Source: Alphaproteobacteria bacterium (GTDB taxonomy: Bacteria > Pseudomonadota > Alphaproteobacteria > RF32 > CAG-239). From it: 23,689 bases of DNA. The notes beneath the pieces are model-generated. The model was not told where the DNA came from, made no database searches, and saw only the letters and a list, made by a program, of their open reading frames with translations. The position numbers and the translations under genes are program-made. Numbering within the stretch: the stretch's first letter is position 1; each line of letters starts with the position of its first letter. The stretch covers positions 1 through 23,689 of the forward strand of contig JAGDBT010000067.1 of assembly GCA_017958895.1 (NCBI GenBank), read 5' to 3'. Below, piece after piece: positions 1 through 7,551 of this stretch.

Positions 1-251
1 ACATAATTTTGATATTTTTCCATCAACCTGCCGGCGTATTTATCACGAAGAATATTAATAGCGCCGCGACCGGAACTCAATTCCTGCAACTGTGCCTCAA
101 TATTGACATACTCTTTCAATACCATGTTGACTTTTTCTTTTAGGCTGGCCAATTCATCTTGAATCAGAGAAAGCAAATCCAAATCCGCTCGCGCCGGCGA
201 CGGATAAATCATCATAAAAACTAAAAATATACCGGCAAGTTTCTTCATCAT
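1..251 (-). CDS. Exported protein, 3' end cut by window (possible VirB5/TrbJ-type)
   Basis: Partial gene: it starts inside the window and runs off the left edge, leaving 83 codons. The first ~22 residues form a signal peptide (Met-Met-Lys-Lys, hydrophobic core, then PSPARA before an acidic mature start DLDLL). The visible mature part is helical and coiled-coil-like (DELASLKEKVNMVLKEY, then IEAQLQELSSGRG). The start at 251 is preceded by GGGAG about 6 nt upstream. It lies 17 bp after the gene that ends at 269, so it belongs to the same minus-strand operon. A short exported helical protein downstream of VirB4 would fit VirB5/TrbJ pilus-tip proteins, but this rests on position and composition only; the C-terminus is not visible. 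Confidence 0.75.
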   Translation of the reverse strand, partial: MMKKLAGIFLVFMMIYPSPARADLDLLSLIQDELASLKEKVNMVLKEYVNIEAQLQELSSGRGAINILRDKYAGRLMEKYQNY

Positions 252-268
252 TTCAGTTCTCCCGACCA

Positions 269-1681
269 TTAATCCGCTTCCCCGGAATTATCTATCATTC
301 CGTCATATACGGCCTGTGTTTCGGAAACAGAAGAAGTTACATCAACATCCATAGAACTTGAATCTTGCTTATTTGCCTGCATTTCTTCTTTTTCTTCTTC
401 CTCTGCAATTATCGCCGGATTTATGTTTCTTATACCTTCAATCGCATATTGCTCCAACTGAGCCAATTTTAATTTTCTCACTCGGTTTAATACATCTGCC
501 AAAAGACTCAATCTTTCGGAAAGACCTATTTCATTATCCGTAACAGTTCCCTGTTTGGCATTGGCTTCCTTATGAGCTTCAGTGGTTTTTTCATAATTAG
601 CTATGCTTATGGCGTTGTTGATCGCCACTTCCAACTGATCAACCATCATATTATAACGCAATTTTGTAAAATCCTGCTCCGCCGCCATTTTATGTTCGGC
701 ATTCGGATTATTCAAATCGTTAACATATTCTTTTAGGCACTTAAACAGTGCATCCAACGAATCTCCGTCCATAAAATCAGAAGCATTGATTTTGCAATAT
801 GCCGCCATTTCCTGCGGAATTATTTTGGTGTCGTTATAGATGCCGCTGTATTCACCACTTTCTTCATTTTCATAGCTGTACGGATTATCTTCCGAAACCA
901 CCAATGTCGGATCTATATTATCAATATTCTTGAATATGGCACTTTTCAGGCTTTCCGTCAACAACTCGCTTATACTGTTCAAAACATCGGTAGCTAAACC
1001 CACTTCCTGAGTTATCGCCACTTCATCATCCGATGAACTGTTCTGTTCTCTTATGGCTGAAGAATATTTGTTCATTTCTTCTTCATAATTGGCAACACTG
1101 CCGCTCTTAGCAATAGCGGTTGCCAAAGAATCTGCCATCAATTTATAATTCACATCCGTGTATTCTTTTTCTGCGTCTTTGCGTTCCTCGGCATTTTTTC
1201 GACTCATCTCATAGATGTATTTACCCAGACACTCTCTGATTTTGGTTCCGTCTGTATTGTTGACAATGTCTTCCTCGACATTAAGTTCACAATATGCCGC
1301 CATGGTCTGCGGAATTAAAGCTCGGTCATTATAATTTCCGCTATATTCCGAAACATCTTTATTCTCTTCTTTCTCTTTTTCCAAATTTCCCCAAGAGGAA
1401 TCGGCTTCTACAATCGATTGAGTTTCAGCTTCCGACGGATCATCCATAAAACTCGGCGTATCGGCACTTCCGCCGCTGCTGTCGCTTGAACCCGAACCGA
1501 CATAACCGCTGTTTAAACCGCTTCCCGTAAAAGATTGTTTTGAACCGTCACTGCTGGTTACGGTAGTATTTATTTCAACACCGCTGAATTGCGCCATTGC
1601 CGTTTGAGAACCTGACAGAATATTGATTACCAAAAAATACAACCAGATTACATTGAGCGAATTTAAAAACTTAAATTTCAT
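269..1681 (-). CDS. Exported protein with a duplicated ~150-residue domain
   Basis: 470 residues, family not recognised. A signal peptide ends near residue 30 (GSQTAMA then QF). Next comes a Ser/Gly-rich linker (~40-80), an acidic stretch, and two copies of one helical domain at about residues 112-262 and 277-425. Each copy starts with EYSG.YND..IPQ.MAAYC, has a second cysteine about 20 residues on (C131/C151 and C296/C315), and later a VANYE or IANYE motif. A conserved disulphide in each copy is likely. The C-terminal tail is acidic and Ser-rich. The gene is 11 bp downstream of the repeat-protein gene and 17 bp upstream of the truncated one, so it is co-transcribed with the virB3-virB4 module. 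A periplasmic or surface role in that apparatus is inferred. Confidence 0.85.
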   Translation of the reverse strand: MKFKFLNSLNVIWLYFLVINILSGSQTAMAQFSGVEINTTVTSSDGSKQSFTGSGLNSGYVGSGSSDSSGGSADTPSFMDDPSEAETQSIVEADSSWGNLEKEKEENKDVSEYSGNYNDRALIPQTMAAYCELNVEEDIVNNTDGTKIRECLGKYIYEMSRKNAEERKDAEKEYTDVNYKLMADSLATAIAKSGSVANYEEEMNKYSSAIREQNSSSDDEVAITQEVGLATDVLNSISELLTESLKSAIFKNIDNIDPTLVVSEDNPYSYENEESGEYSGIYNDTKIIPQEMAAYCKINASDFMDGDSLDALFKCLKEYVNDLNNPNAEHKMAAEQDFTKLRYNMMVDQLEVAINNAISIANYEKTTEAHKEANAKQGTVTDNEIGLSERLSLLADVLNRVRKLKLAQLEQYAIEGIRNINPAIIAEEEEKEEMQANKQDSSSMDVDVTSSVSETQAVYDGMIDNSGEAD

Positions 1682-1692
1682 CAGCTCGCCCC

Positions 1693-2841
1693 CTAATTGT
1701 TTTTGTTATCAATGGCATTTGCCGCACCGTCCAAACCGTCGGCCACACCGAATGTGGCATCTATTACCGCATCACCCCAAGAGCCTTCTCCGGCATTTCT
1801 GACTAAACTGTTAGATTCATCCGCTGTGTCGCGTAAAATTGTGCCGGCTACATCGGCTCCCGCACCGAACAATGCATCAGATGCTCCGCGCATACCGGCA
1901 TCGGTTGCTTCTCCCCAATCTCCGGACATAATCGAATCATACATATTGCCCGTATTGTGCGAAGCACCGGAAACCGCATTTCCTATTCTTTCCAGGTTAT
2001 TGTCTTCATTACCCGCACTGCCGATTGATTCACCGACCGCACTTCCCACATGACTTAAAGCACTTCCGTAATCACCTGACAAAACTGAATTTAAGGCATC
2101 GCCGCTTTCTGCCGAACTGGTAAAGATATTTCCCAAAGTTTCGTTATTGACTGCCCCGCCAGCACCTTTAAGGGCCGAACCCAACATATCACCGTAATTT
2201 TCATTTTCGATGGCATCTATCTCGGAAATTGCCGACTCTGTCACCGTTCTGTTTTCTCTCAGCCAATCATAGGAACTTTGCATAAAGTTGCCTTCTTTCT
2301 CGCGCATATTTCTAATTCTTTGAGCCGTATCATCATCCAAGCCTGAACAATTGCCGTTGGCATAACAATCTCTTTCTCTTATCGCCTGCTTACGAGCGTT
2401 ATCTATCGCAACACGTTTAGCACTTCCTTCAAGTTTGGCCTGTTCTTTTGCCACATCTGCCGCCACACCTTGCGAACGCAATTCTTTAGCCCGTTGACGT
2501 TGATCAACATAGGTTTGGAAGTTTAACGCTTCTTGCTTGGCATACGACTTCATGCTGTATAAACTGTTGCCGAAACGATCAAAATCACCATCTTTCAGAC
2601 TGGTGAAAAGATCCTTTGCCGCGGCGCCGTAACCACCGTTTACAATTTCTTTTATGGTACGTAAATTGCTGTCAACTTCCTGCTTAATTTCCATCACTTG
2701 ATAATAAGCATCTCTCAATCCGGAAGCTATTCTTTTAAGGTCAAAAGTCGGCAGAGGAAAAGCCATAGCCTTTTCTGCACAAAAAGTTATCATAATGGCT
2801 AATGTCGCCACAAATCTGCATTTTTTCAAATCAACTCTCAT
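1693..2841 (-). CDS. Exported Gly/Ala-repeat protein downstream of VirB4
   Basis: 382 residues, not recognised as a named family. The signal peptide runs to about residue 27 (cleavage after EKAMA, mature FPLPTFDL). The N-terminal half is helical and charged (30-155), as in VirB5/TrbJ proteins, with a close cysteine pair C159/C165 (DCYANGNC). The C-terminal half holds four degenerate repeats near residues 215, 257, 307 and 354, each with Y/W-G-D/S/E followed by Ala/Gly-rich helix (SGDYGSAL, SGDWGEAT, EGSWGDAV). The start is well supported by AGGAGG about 6 nt upstream. The gene follows virB4 after a 67-bp gap that holds a good extended -10 promoter. A VirB5-like position is seen; VirB5 function is inference. 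Confidence 0.8.
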   Translation of the reverse strand: MRVDLKKCRFVATLAIMITFCAEKAMAFPLPTFDLKRIASGLRDAYYQVMEIKQEVDSNLRTIKEIVNGGYGAAAKDLFTSLKDGDFDRFGNSLYSMKSYAKQEALNFQTYVDQRQRAKELRSQGVAADVAKEQAKLEGSAKRVAIDNARKQAIRERDCYANGNCSGLDDDTAQRIRNMREKEGNFMQSSYDWLRENRTVTESAISEIDAIENENYGDMLGSALKGAGGAVNNETLGNIFTSSAESGDALNSVLSGDYGSALSHVGSAVGESIGSAGNEDNNLERIGNAVSGASHNTGNMYDSIMSGDWGEATDAGMRGASDALFGAGADVAGTILRDTADESNSLVRNAGEGSWGDAVIDATFGVADGLDGAANAIDNKNN

Positions 2842-2872
2842 GATAACCTCCTATAATTCTTAATGTGCTATT

Positions 2873-2881
2873 ATTATAACA
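2873..2881 (-). promoter_or_regulatory. Extended -10 promoter for the exported-protein genes
   Basis: On the minus strand this reads TGTTATAAT, a perfect TG-n-TATAAT extended -10, about 32 nt upstream of the start at 2841. No good -35 box is visible 17-18 nt further upstream, which extended -10 promoters can tolerate. It would give extra transcription of the three exported-protein genes apart from virB4. Prediction from consensus only. Confidence 0.4.
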
Positions 2882-2908
2882 TATTTATCGGCAAAAATAA
2901 AGCTTTTT

Positions 2909-5338
2909 TTAAGCTATATCAAGGTATTTAGCCACAAATCCGTCCTCGCCGTATTCCTTAATCAACTGCTGTACCAACAACACATTTTTACGGCCGGAAT
3001 TATAGATGCGCAAATACTTGCCCAAACCGCCCAAATTAACATCCAATATTACCGATTCATTGGTCATCGGACGAGAAAGCAATATGGCATACGGGAAGTC
3101 GCGATAACTTTTACCGAAAATGAAGTCCAACTCACTCTGGGTTAAATTCCAGTTTGCATAATCTTCCAACTGAGCCTGCGGGTTGCGGAAGAATATAACC
3201 GTTTGACATTGACCGCGAATAACTTCGCCCACTCCCAATTTATCAATGATATTCGGCTGTTGGAAGGCGCAGAGATATGCTTGACGTTTTTTACGTCCTT
3301 CTTGCAAACCGATAATGAAATAGTCTCTAAACATCGGATGTTTAAGCATCGGCGCCGTTTCATCTATCATAATCAGGGACGGAACACCGGTTTCGCCGGT
3401 TTCGGATTGAATTCGGTGCATAATGTAACTGATAACCGCCGGAGCCAAGTTATCATCTTCAAAAATATGCGTAAAGTCAAAAGCCATAAAGCGTCGGCTT
3501 TTTAAATCCAAGCTATCATTCTGGCCGTTGAAAATCGCTCCGTATTGATCCGGATTTATCCAACGATATAACTCCCGACGCATATTACCGGTCGGTGAAA
3601 AACAACTCTTGTATAAGTTTTTAAGCAATCTTTCTTCCGGACGCAAATAGTCAAATGCCGTAGTAACCGCACGCGAAACCTCACGGTCAGCCAAAGCATC
3701 ATCAACCATGGTAATTGACTTCATCCAACGGCGCAAGAACGCTCTGTTTTCGGCAGTATTAGCACAATCAAACGGATTTAACGATACATTCTTTTCATCA
3801 CCGTCAAAGCCCACATAAGCACCTTTTATTGCCCGTGTGAAAATTTGTGCACCCAAGTGTCTGTCGAAGAAGAACACCCGCAAATCGGCATGGCGCATGG
3901 CCTGTCCGGCCAAGAAGGTCAGCAATGTAGTTTTACCTTGTCCGGTCGGACCGATAATACAACAGTGGGCCACCGCCGATTCTTCACTGCTCACATGGAA
4001 TTGGAAACGATAGGCCGAACCTATCATGGTGCGGAATACCGTAATGGCGCCGTCTCCCCAGTCGCTCTTACCGAAACCTTCCGCCGGCTTATCCAAAGTA
4101 ACGGCCATGGCAATTACGCGCGATAGATAGCGATAAGTTCTCGGATAGGTATCATAGGTCGGAAATTGCGTAAAGAACACGGCTTGCGTAACCCACCCCT
4201 CTCTGACCGGTGTAACACCGAACGAACGGCAAATTCTCTGTACCTCGGATTCACCGAAATCTATTTCTTCTTTTGAGCCGCCTTTAATTATAATTGTCAT
4301 CGCATATTCGCAAAGCGATTGATAATCATTATCGCTATCGTCAATTGATGCCAGGGCTTGTGCATATTGTTCAACTACCCCGCCGGAAAGACTGGTGGTC
4401 ATCGCCATACGTTGTTGTTGCATTAACAAGGCTCGCGCCTGAGCTCTGAACAAAGGTCTGATGTTGTGTAATATTACCAACTCGCAATCAATGGCATTCA
4501 GCGAATAAATCAAACTCTCATCCATTGCATCGCCGCTTACTCTTATGCCCATTGCTATTTCATAAACGTGTTTATCGCCGGAGAATATATCGATAATTCC
4601 GTTCTCGCCGGTAAAATGAATATGGTCGGAAGTCAACATTTCGCACAAACGTGCGCCTTCCGTATTACGCACTTTCGGCTCAGGTTTTGATACCGGACTG
4701 CAGAGTCTCGAAAACACATAAAAAGGACTATCCGTTGCCGGACTGTTATCCGTTTCATACATCGGACTGACGCCGTATTCTCCCAAAGTTGAAATAAGAC
4801 TCTGCGAAGCAAAATTCAAATCTTTAAGCGCATCTTTTCGGTCAATAACGGATATAATGATATAGTGTTTATTGCTGTAAACATGGTCCATATTATTAAA
4901 CCATATCTGCGAAATCGTATCCAACAAAGGATTATTGAAATCCCTTTTTTCCTTTTCCAGCAAAACTCTGTCACGAATCGTGATAATTCTGCAAACAATC
5001 TGCATGTTTGACATATCATCTATCCACGATTTGCGTGCCGCCATCATTGAATATACTTTTTCACCGGTCGCTGACGACAAATCCACACCGTCAAGTCTGA
5101 AAACACGAGCATACGAATTGTTACGGCATTGAATTGTGACTCCGTCCGACATTAATTTTTGAAAAGGCAAAAAATCCGAAACTCGGGATTCACGCGGTTG
5201 CGGCAATACCCAATTACCGAATCTGGTGGATAATAAAACGGCAAATGAAGCGGCGGAGGCTATACCTATAATCGCCACAATAACTTCAATATTGCTCAAT
5301 CCCTGCACAAAAATGTTAAAAAAATCATACTCACTCAT
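2909..5338 (-). CDS. virB4: VirB4-family type IV secretion ATPase
   Basis: 809 residues, the usual size for VirB4/TrbE. This family powers pilus subunit extraction and substrate transfer at the inner membrane of type IV secretion systems. Walker A is GPTGQGKTT (~463-471). It is followed by the family motif VFFFDRHLGAQIF (~488-500) and Walker B LIMIDE (D659/E660). The C-terminal motor region keeps the FQQPN and SGR segments typical of VirB4. The N-terminal ~450 residues match the length of the CagE/TrbE/VirB4 N-domain. Residues ~17-40 form one hydrophobic helix, so the protein probably has its own membrane anchor. Its ATG overlaps the virB3 stop by 4 nt (ATGA), which suggests translational coupling. 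I read it as VirB4 rather than DotO/IcmB, which is longer. Confidence 0.9.
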   Translation of the reverse strand: MSEYDFFNIFVQGLSNIEVIVAIIGIASAASFAVLLSTRFGNWVLPQPRESRVSDFLPFQKLMSDGVTIQCRNNSYARVFRLDGVDLSSATGEKVYSMMAARKSWIDDMSNMQIVCRIITIRDRVLLEKEKRDFNNPLLDTISQIWFNNMDHVYSNKHYIIISVIDRKDALKDLNFASQSLISTLGEYGVSPMYETDNSPATDSPFYVFSRLCSPVSKPEPKVRNTEGARLCEMLTSDHIHFTGENGIIDIFSGDKHVYEIAMGIRVSGDAMDESLIYSLNAIDCELVILHNIRPLFRAQARALLMQQQRMAMTTSLSGGVVEQYAQALASIDDSDNDYQSLCEYAMTIIIKGGSKEEIDFGESEVQRICRSFGVTPVREGWVTQAVFFTQFPTYDTYPRTYRYLSRVIAMAVTLDKPAEGFGKSDWGDGAITVFRTMIGSAYRFQFHVSSEESAVAHCCIIGPTGQGKTTLLTFLAGQAMRHADLRVFFFDRHLGAQIFTRAIKGAYVGFDGDEKNVSLNPFDCANTAENRAFLRRWMKSITMVDDALADREVSRAVTTAFDYLRPEERLLKNLYKSCFSPTGNMRRELYRWINPDQYGAIFNGQNDSLDLKSRRFMAFDFTHIFEDDNLAPAVISYIMHRIQSETGETGVPSLIMIDETAPMLKHPMFRDYFIIGLQEGRKKRQAYLCAFQQPNIIDKLGVGEVIRGQCQTVIFFRNPQAQLEDYANWNLTQSELDFIFGKSYRDFPYAILLSRPMTNESVILDVNLGGLGKYLRIYNSGRKNVLLVQQLIKEYGEDGFVAKYLDIA

Positions 5339-5625
5339 GGTTCGAATTTATTACCTTTTACAGAATAAAGATTAGTGGTTTTTTTATAGGTTTGCCCATA
5401 AGCCTGCATCATTGTTGAAAGATGCGGTTCTCTTATGCCGGCAATAATCAGAGATATGTGCGCTATCAATATACAGGCTATAAAAAACAGCGGGTTGATA
5501 TCTGCAACACCCATCGCCATAAACATCATCGGAAATTGTATTCCCAAATTAATTAAAGAAGGGACCATCGGTGCCCATAAAATCTTCGGCGGTTGAGCGA
5601 CGGCTTTTAAGATTTCTTCTCTCAT
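5335..5625 (-). CDS. virB3: VirB3-like inner-membrane protein
   Basis: 96 residues with the VirB3/TrbD layout: a short cytoplasmic N-terminus with a Pro-rich entry (AQPPKILWAPMVP), two adjacent membrane helices (~22-40 and 45-64), then a charged conserved segment IREPHLSTMM. VirB3 binds VirB4 and helps place pilin subunits. It sits directly before virB4 with a 4-nt ATGA overlap, the usual order, and its own start overlaps the stop of the preceding gene in the same way. The family match is by pattern and context; such short proteins diverge quickly. Confidence 0.75.
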   Translation of the reverse strand: MREEILKAVAQPPKILWAPMVPSLINLGIQFPMMFMAMGVADINPLFFIACILIAHISLIIAGIREPHLSTMMQAYGQTYKKTTNLYSVKGNKFEP

Positions 5626-6071
5626 TTTCCGCCTCCTATCCGCAAATTGTTTCGCAAACGTCTTGCCGTTTCACTGTCACGAATATCGGCAACACTCTGT
5701 TCGCTCAGATTTACATAGGTCTCCGGAGCAGGTTCTTCCCGCAATTTTTTAGGATCGGACGTTTTCTTTACAACATCGGTCAAAATACGTTTAACATCCT
5801 GTTTTACCCTATCTTCTTTTTCCGAAAGCAATAAATCGTCAAAATCAGAAGCACTGACGCCTTTGCCTGAGGCCTCCGAACGAGCCACATAATCATCAAG
5901 CTTTTTCAATCTCTTGACAATCAAATCTCCCCGCACATTCAATTTATACAGATTGGAATGTTGTTCGCCGGCCGTAGCTTCGGTTTCGCCCAGTTCTTTA
6001 TCTTCAATATAAGCGTGAGCGGCTGTTGTTGCCGTTAAAAGAATAAATAATATTGTCCAACCCCATCTCAT
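5622..6071 (-). CDS. Small exported protein of unknown function between pilins and VirB3
   Basis: 149 residues. A signal peptide ends near residue 20 (TTAAHA before YIEDKE). The mature part is highly charged and helical, with no cysteines and no further membrane segment. It contains LIVKRLKKLDDYVARSE (~49-65) and an Arg-rich C-terminus (ARRLRNNLRIGGGK). No family recognised. It starts 15 bp after the third pilin-like gene with only a weak ribosome site and overlaps virB3 by 4 nt. Being locked inside the virB2-virB3-virB4 order, it is probably a periplasmic part or chaperone of the same apparatus; this is inference from position. Confidence 0.8.
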   Translation of the reverse strand: MRWGWTILFILLTATTAAHAYIEDKELGETEATAGEQHSNLYKLNVRGDLIVKRLKKLDDYVARSEASGKGVSASDFDDLLLSEKEDRVKQDVKRILTDVVKKTSDPKKLREEPAPETYVNLSEQSVADIRDSETARRLRNNLRIGGGK

Positions 6072-6086
6072 TACTTTTTACCGTTT

Positions 6087-6503
6087 TTAATCTTTTTTTA
6101 TCTTAACGCTCATCACCGTTACATCGCCGGTCGGAACCGGCGCGCCGCCGTTGCCGTCATCAAACTTTATCTTTGAACCGGAACCGGTATATCTTACACT
6201 GCCGCTCGAAGTATCATTTGAAATATAGTTAATTATCGCTGCCGTAATACTCAAAACAAAACAGCTTACTGCAATATAAGCAAAGGTTTTCCATGATATC
6301 TTATTAAAAATGGCTAAAACAGAAAACATAATCAAACCGAAACCCGCTATTAAGTATCCGCTTTGTCTTAAACCGGCTCCGACCGTTCCCGCCCGACTGG
6401 CCAAAGTATCAAACACCTCATCCGCATCGGAAGCAAAAGAAGACGAAACCGTCAGCAACAACAAAACCGAAATTCCCAAAAAAAACATTATCGACTTTTT
6501 CAT
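6087..6503 (-). CDS. VirB2/TrbC-like pilin, third paralog (long C-terminal tail)
   Basis: 138 residues from the ATG at 6503. I prefer this to the in-frame ATG at 6521, because AAGGAG lies 6 nt before 6503 and the 6521 start would overlap the gene before it. A signal peptide ends near residue 24 (VSSSFA, then SDADE). Two membrane helices follow, joined by a short basic/aromatic loop (NKISWK), the VirB2/TrbC layout: IAGFGLIMFSVLAIF, then an AAIINY-ending helix. That pattern is shared with the first paralog (GGFGLIALAFQAIF, GAIVNY). Unlike the others it has a ~45-residue polar tail rich in Gly/Ser/Thr, ending in a basic KIKKD. It may be a minor or modified pilin. Confidence 0.75.
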   Translation of the reverse strand: MKKSIMFFLGISVLLLLTVSSSFASDADEVFDTLASRAGTVGAGLRQSGYLIAGFGLIMFSVLAIFNKISWKTFAYIAVSCFVLSITAAIINYISNDTSSGSVRYTGSGSKIKFDDGNGGAPVPTGDVTVMSVKIKKD

Positions 6504-6513
6504 TTTGCTCTCC

Positions 6514-6840
6514 TTAGTCATCGCCGCTCATACTGATTTCATCACCCGTTGCCAAACTGCCGGTTTGCTCGGCATAGGCAATTATAAATACGCCCAGCAA
6601 AATCGCTATCAGCCATTTCCAGTTAAAATTGCCGAACATACCACCGATACAAACACTGGCTATACCGATGGTTGCCGCCGGATAGATAATTTTGCGCAAG
6701 CCTTTGAAAATTGTTTTACCGGCCGTATTTAAGGCCTCAAACGCCGCAAAAGCGTCCGTTGTGTACAAAAATAAAGAAAAGAACAGCAACAGAGTATATT
6801 TATTGTCAAATAAAAATTTCTTTATTTTACTGCACAACAT
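6514..6840 (-). CDS. VirB2/TrbC-like pilin, second paralog
   Basis: 108 residues. The N-terminus is a long signal sequence (LLLFFSLFLYTTDAFA, cleavage near 32). Two membrane helices follow, separated by a short GNFNWKW loop that matches the GKVKWPW loop of the first paralog. The tail is short and acidic (TGDEISMSGDD). GGAGG lies about 6 nt before the ATG. It is the most divergent of the three, with a shorter second helix. It comes after a strong hairpin and 10 bp before the third paralog. VirB2-like proteins form the pilus or a periplasmic filament of type IV secretion systems. Confidence 0.75.
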   Translation of the reverse strand: MLCSKIKKFLFDNKYTLLLFFSLFLYTTDAFAAFEALNTAGKTIFKGLRKIIYPAATIGIASVCIGGMFGNFNWKWLIAILLGVFIIAYAEQTGSLATGDEISMSGDD

Positions 6841-6865
6841 CTTATCCTCCCCATTTCAAAGTATG

Positions 6866-6891
6866 CGGAGAGAGCCCGCAGGCTCCCTCCG
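6866..6891 (-). ncRNA. Intercistronic hairpin with a UNCG-type tetraloop
   Basis: Inverted arms at 6866-6876 and 6881-6891 enclose a 4-nt loop. In minus-strand RNA all 11 positions pair (one G-U); on the plus strand that pair would be an A-C mismatch, so the structure fits minus-strand transcripts. The RNA loop is UGCG closed by C-G, which fits the very stable cUNCGg class. No U-run follows, so it is not a standard terminator. Placed 17 bp after the first pilin-like gene, it could block 3' exonucleases and raise that pilin's mRNA level over the genes behind it. Structure seen; role inferred. Confidence 0.6.
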
Positions 6892-6907
6892 AAAAACAAA
6901 ATTATTA

Positions 6908-7258
6908 TTAGGTGGCGTTACTAGAATCACCCAACGAATCAGTAAAGCCAGAGCTCTTAGTCTTGGTGTTTGCTGCGTAGTTCACAATAGCACCGGCAGC
7001 GGCAACAACCGCCAAACCGAAGGCTAAAGCAGCAAACCACGGCCATTTAACTTTGCCGAAGATAGCCTGGAAAGCCAGAGCAATCAAACCGAAACCGCCG
7101 ATTACGAACACTACCATTTTGGCATTTTTGAATAAATCAATCAATTTGGTAGCAGCCGTACCGAACACGGTTTCAGCGCAAGCATCACCCAACATAACGA
7201 ATGTAAACAAAAACGTCATGGTAAGGATACTCAACATATTGTTTTTGAAAAATTTCAT
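6908..7258 (-). CDS. virB2: VirB2/TrbC-like pilin, first paralog (probable major subunit)
   Basis: 116 residues. A signal peptide is cleaved near residue 28 (GDACA, then ETVFG). The mature protein has a short amphipathic start, two membrane helices (~46-66 and 72-95) and a basic loop (FGKVKWPW) between them, then a ~20-residue Ser/Thr/Asp tail. This is the VirB2/TrbC prepilin layout and length. AAGGAG precedes the ATG with good spacing. It is the first gene of the minus-strand operon, has its own promoter candidate and is followed by a strong hairpin, which suits a highly expressed major pilin. Assignment rests on topology, the virB3-virB4 context and similarity to the next two genes. Confidence 0.8.
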   Translation of the reverse strand: MKFFKNNMLSILTMTFLFTFVMLGDACAETVFGTAATKLIDLFKNAKMVVFVIGGFGLIALAFQAIFGKVKWPWFAALAFGLAVVAAAGAIVNYAANTKTKSSGFTDSLGDSSNAT

Positions 7259-7326
7259 TTTCAGTTCTCCTTATAATATTCATTCACAGTACTATGATAG
7301 CCTATTTTTAAAAAAATTTCCAGTAT

Positions 7327-7335
7327 TTTATAACA
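7327..7335 (-). promoter_or_regulatory. Extended -10 promoter for the pilin/virB operon
   Basis: Minus-strand reading TGTTATAAA fits TG-n-TATAAT at eight of nine positions, about 69 nt upstream of the first pilin-like start. TTGATA at 7352-7357 is a possible -35 with a long 19-nt spacer. It closely resembles the TGTTATAAT element at 2873-2881. Consensus prediction only. Confidence 0.35.
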
Positions 7336-7545
7336 AAGCATGTCGCTTTTTTATCAAATTCCCGATTCTTCTTAAAAATAAACCGTGAATACTTTTTCGT
7401 CTTAACATTTAAAAGTAAATAAATTGATAACATTCTTAAAGCAAGATTCTCCAGACTGAAAGCTTTTTAACTTTGTTTTTCTCATTAACTCTATTTTAAC
7501 ACAATTTATTGTATCTTTGAGCAAAAGAGTCGGGATATTATGCAC

Positions 7546-7551
7546 TATAAT
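7546..7551 (+). promoter_or_regulatory. Possible -10 box of the pilus operon
   Basis: A perfect TATAAT 34 nt before the ATG at 7586. No good -35 lies 16-18 nt upstream; TTGAGC at 7517-7522 is 23 nt away, too far for a normal sigma-70 promoter. An activator-dependent promoter is possible. Weak evidence. Confidence 0.3.

Noticed and set aside
2896..2917. AGCTT...AAGCT inverted repeat at the end of virB4, possible minus-strand terminator
   Set aside because: Only a 5-bp AT-rich stem, partly inside the stop codon, with an imperfect T-tract. Too weak to call a terminator.
1..7258. Reading the left operon as a Dot/Icm (type IVB) system
   Set aside because: VirB4 length and motifs, VirB3 and VirB2-like layouts fit the VirB type; no DotA, DotG, DotH or IcmE-like gene is visible.
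7351..7430. TTATCAA / TTGATAA spaced inverted repeat as an operator
   Set aside because: Arms of 7 bp, 66 bp apart, in very AT-rich DNA; expected by chance.
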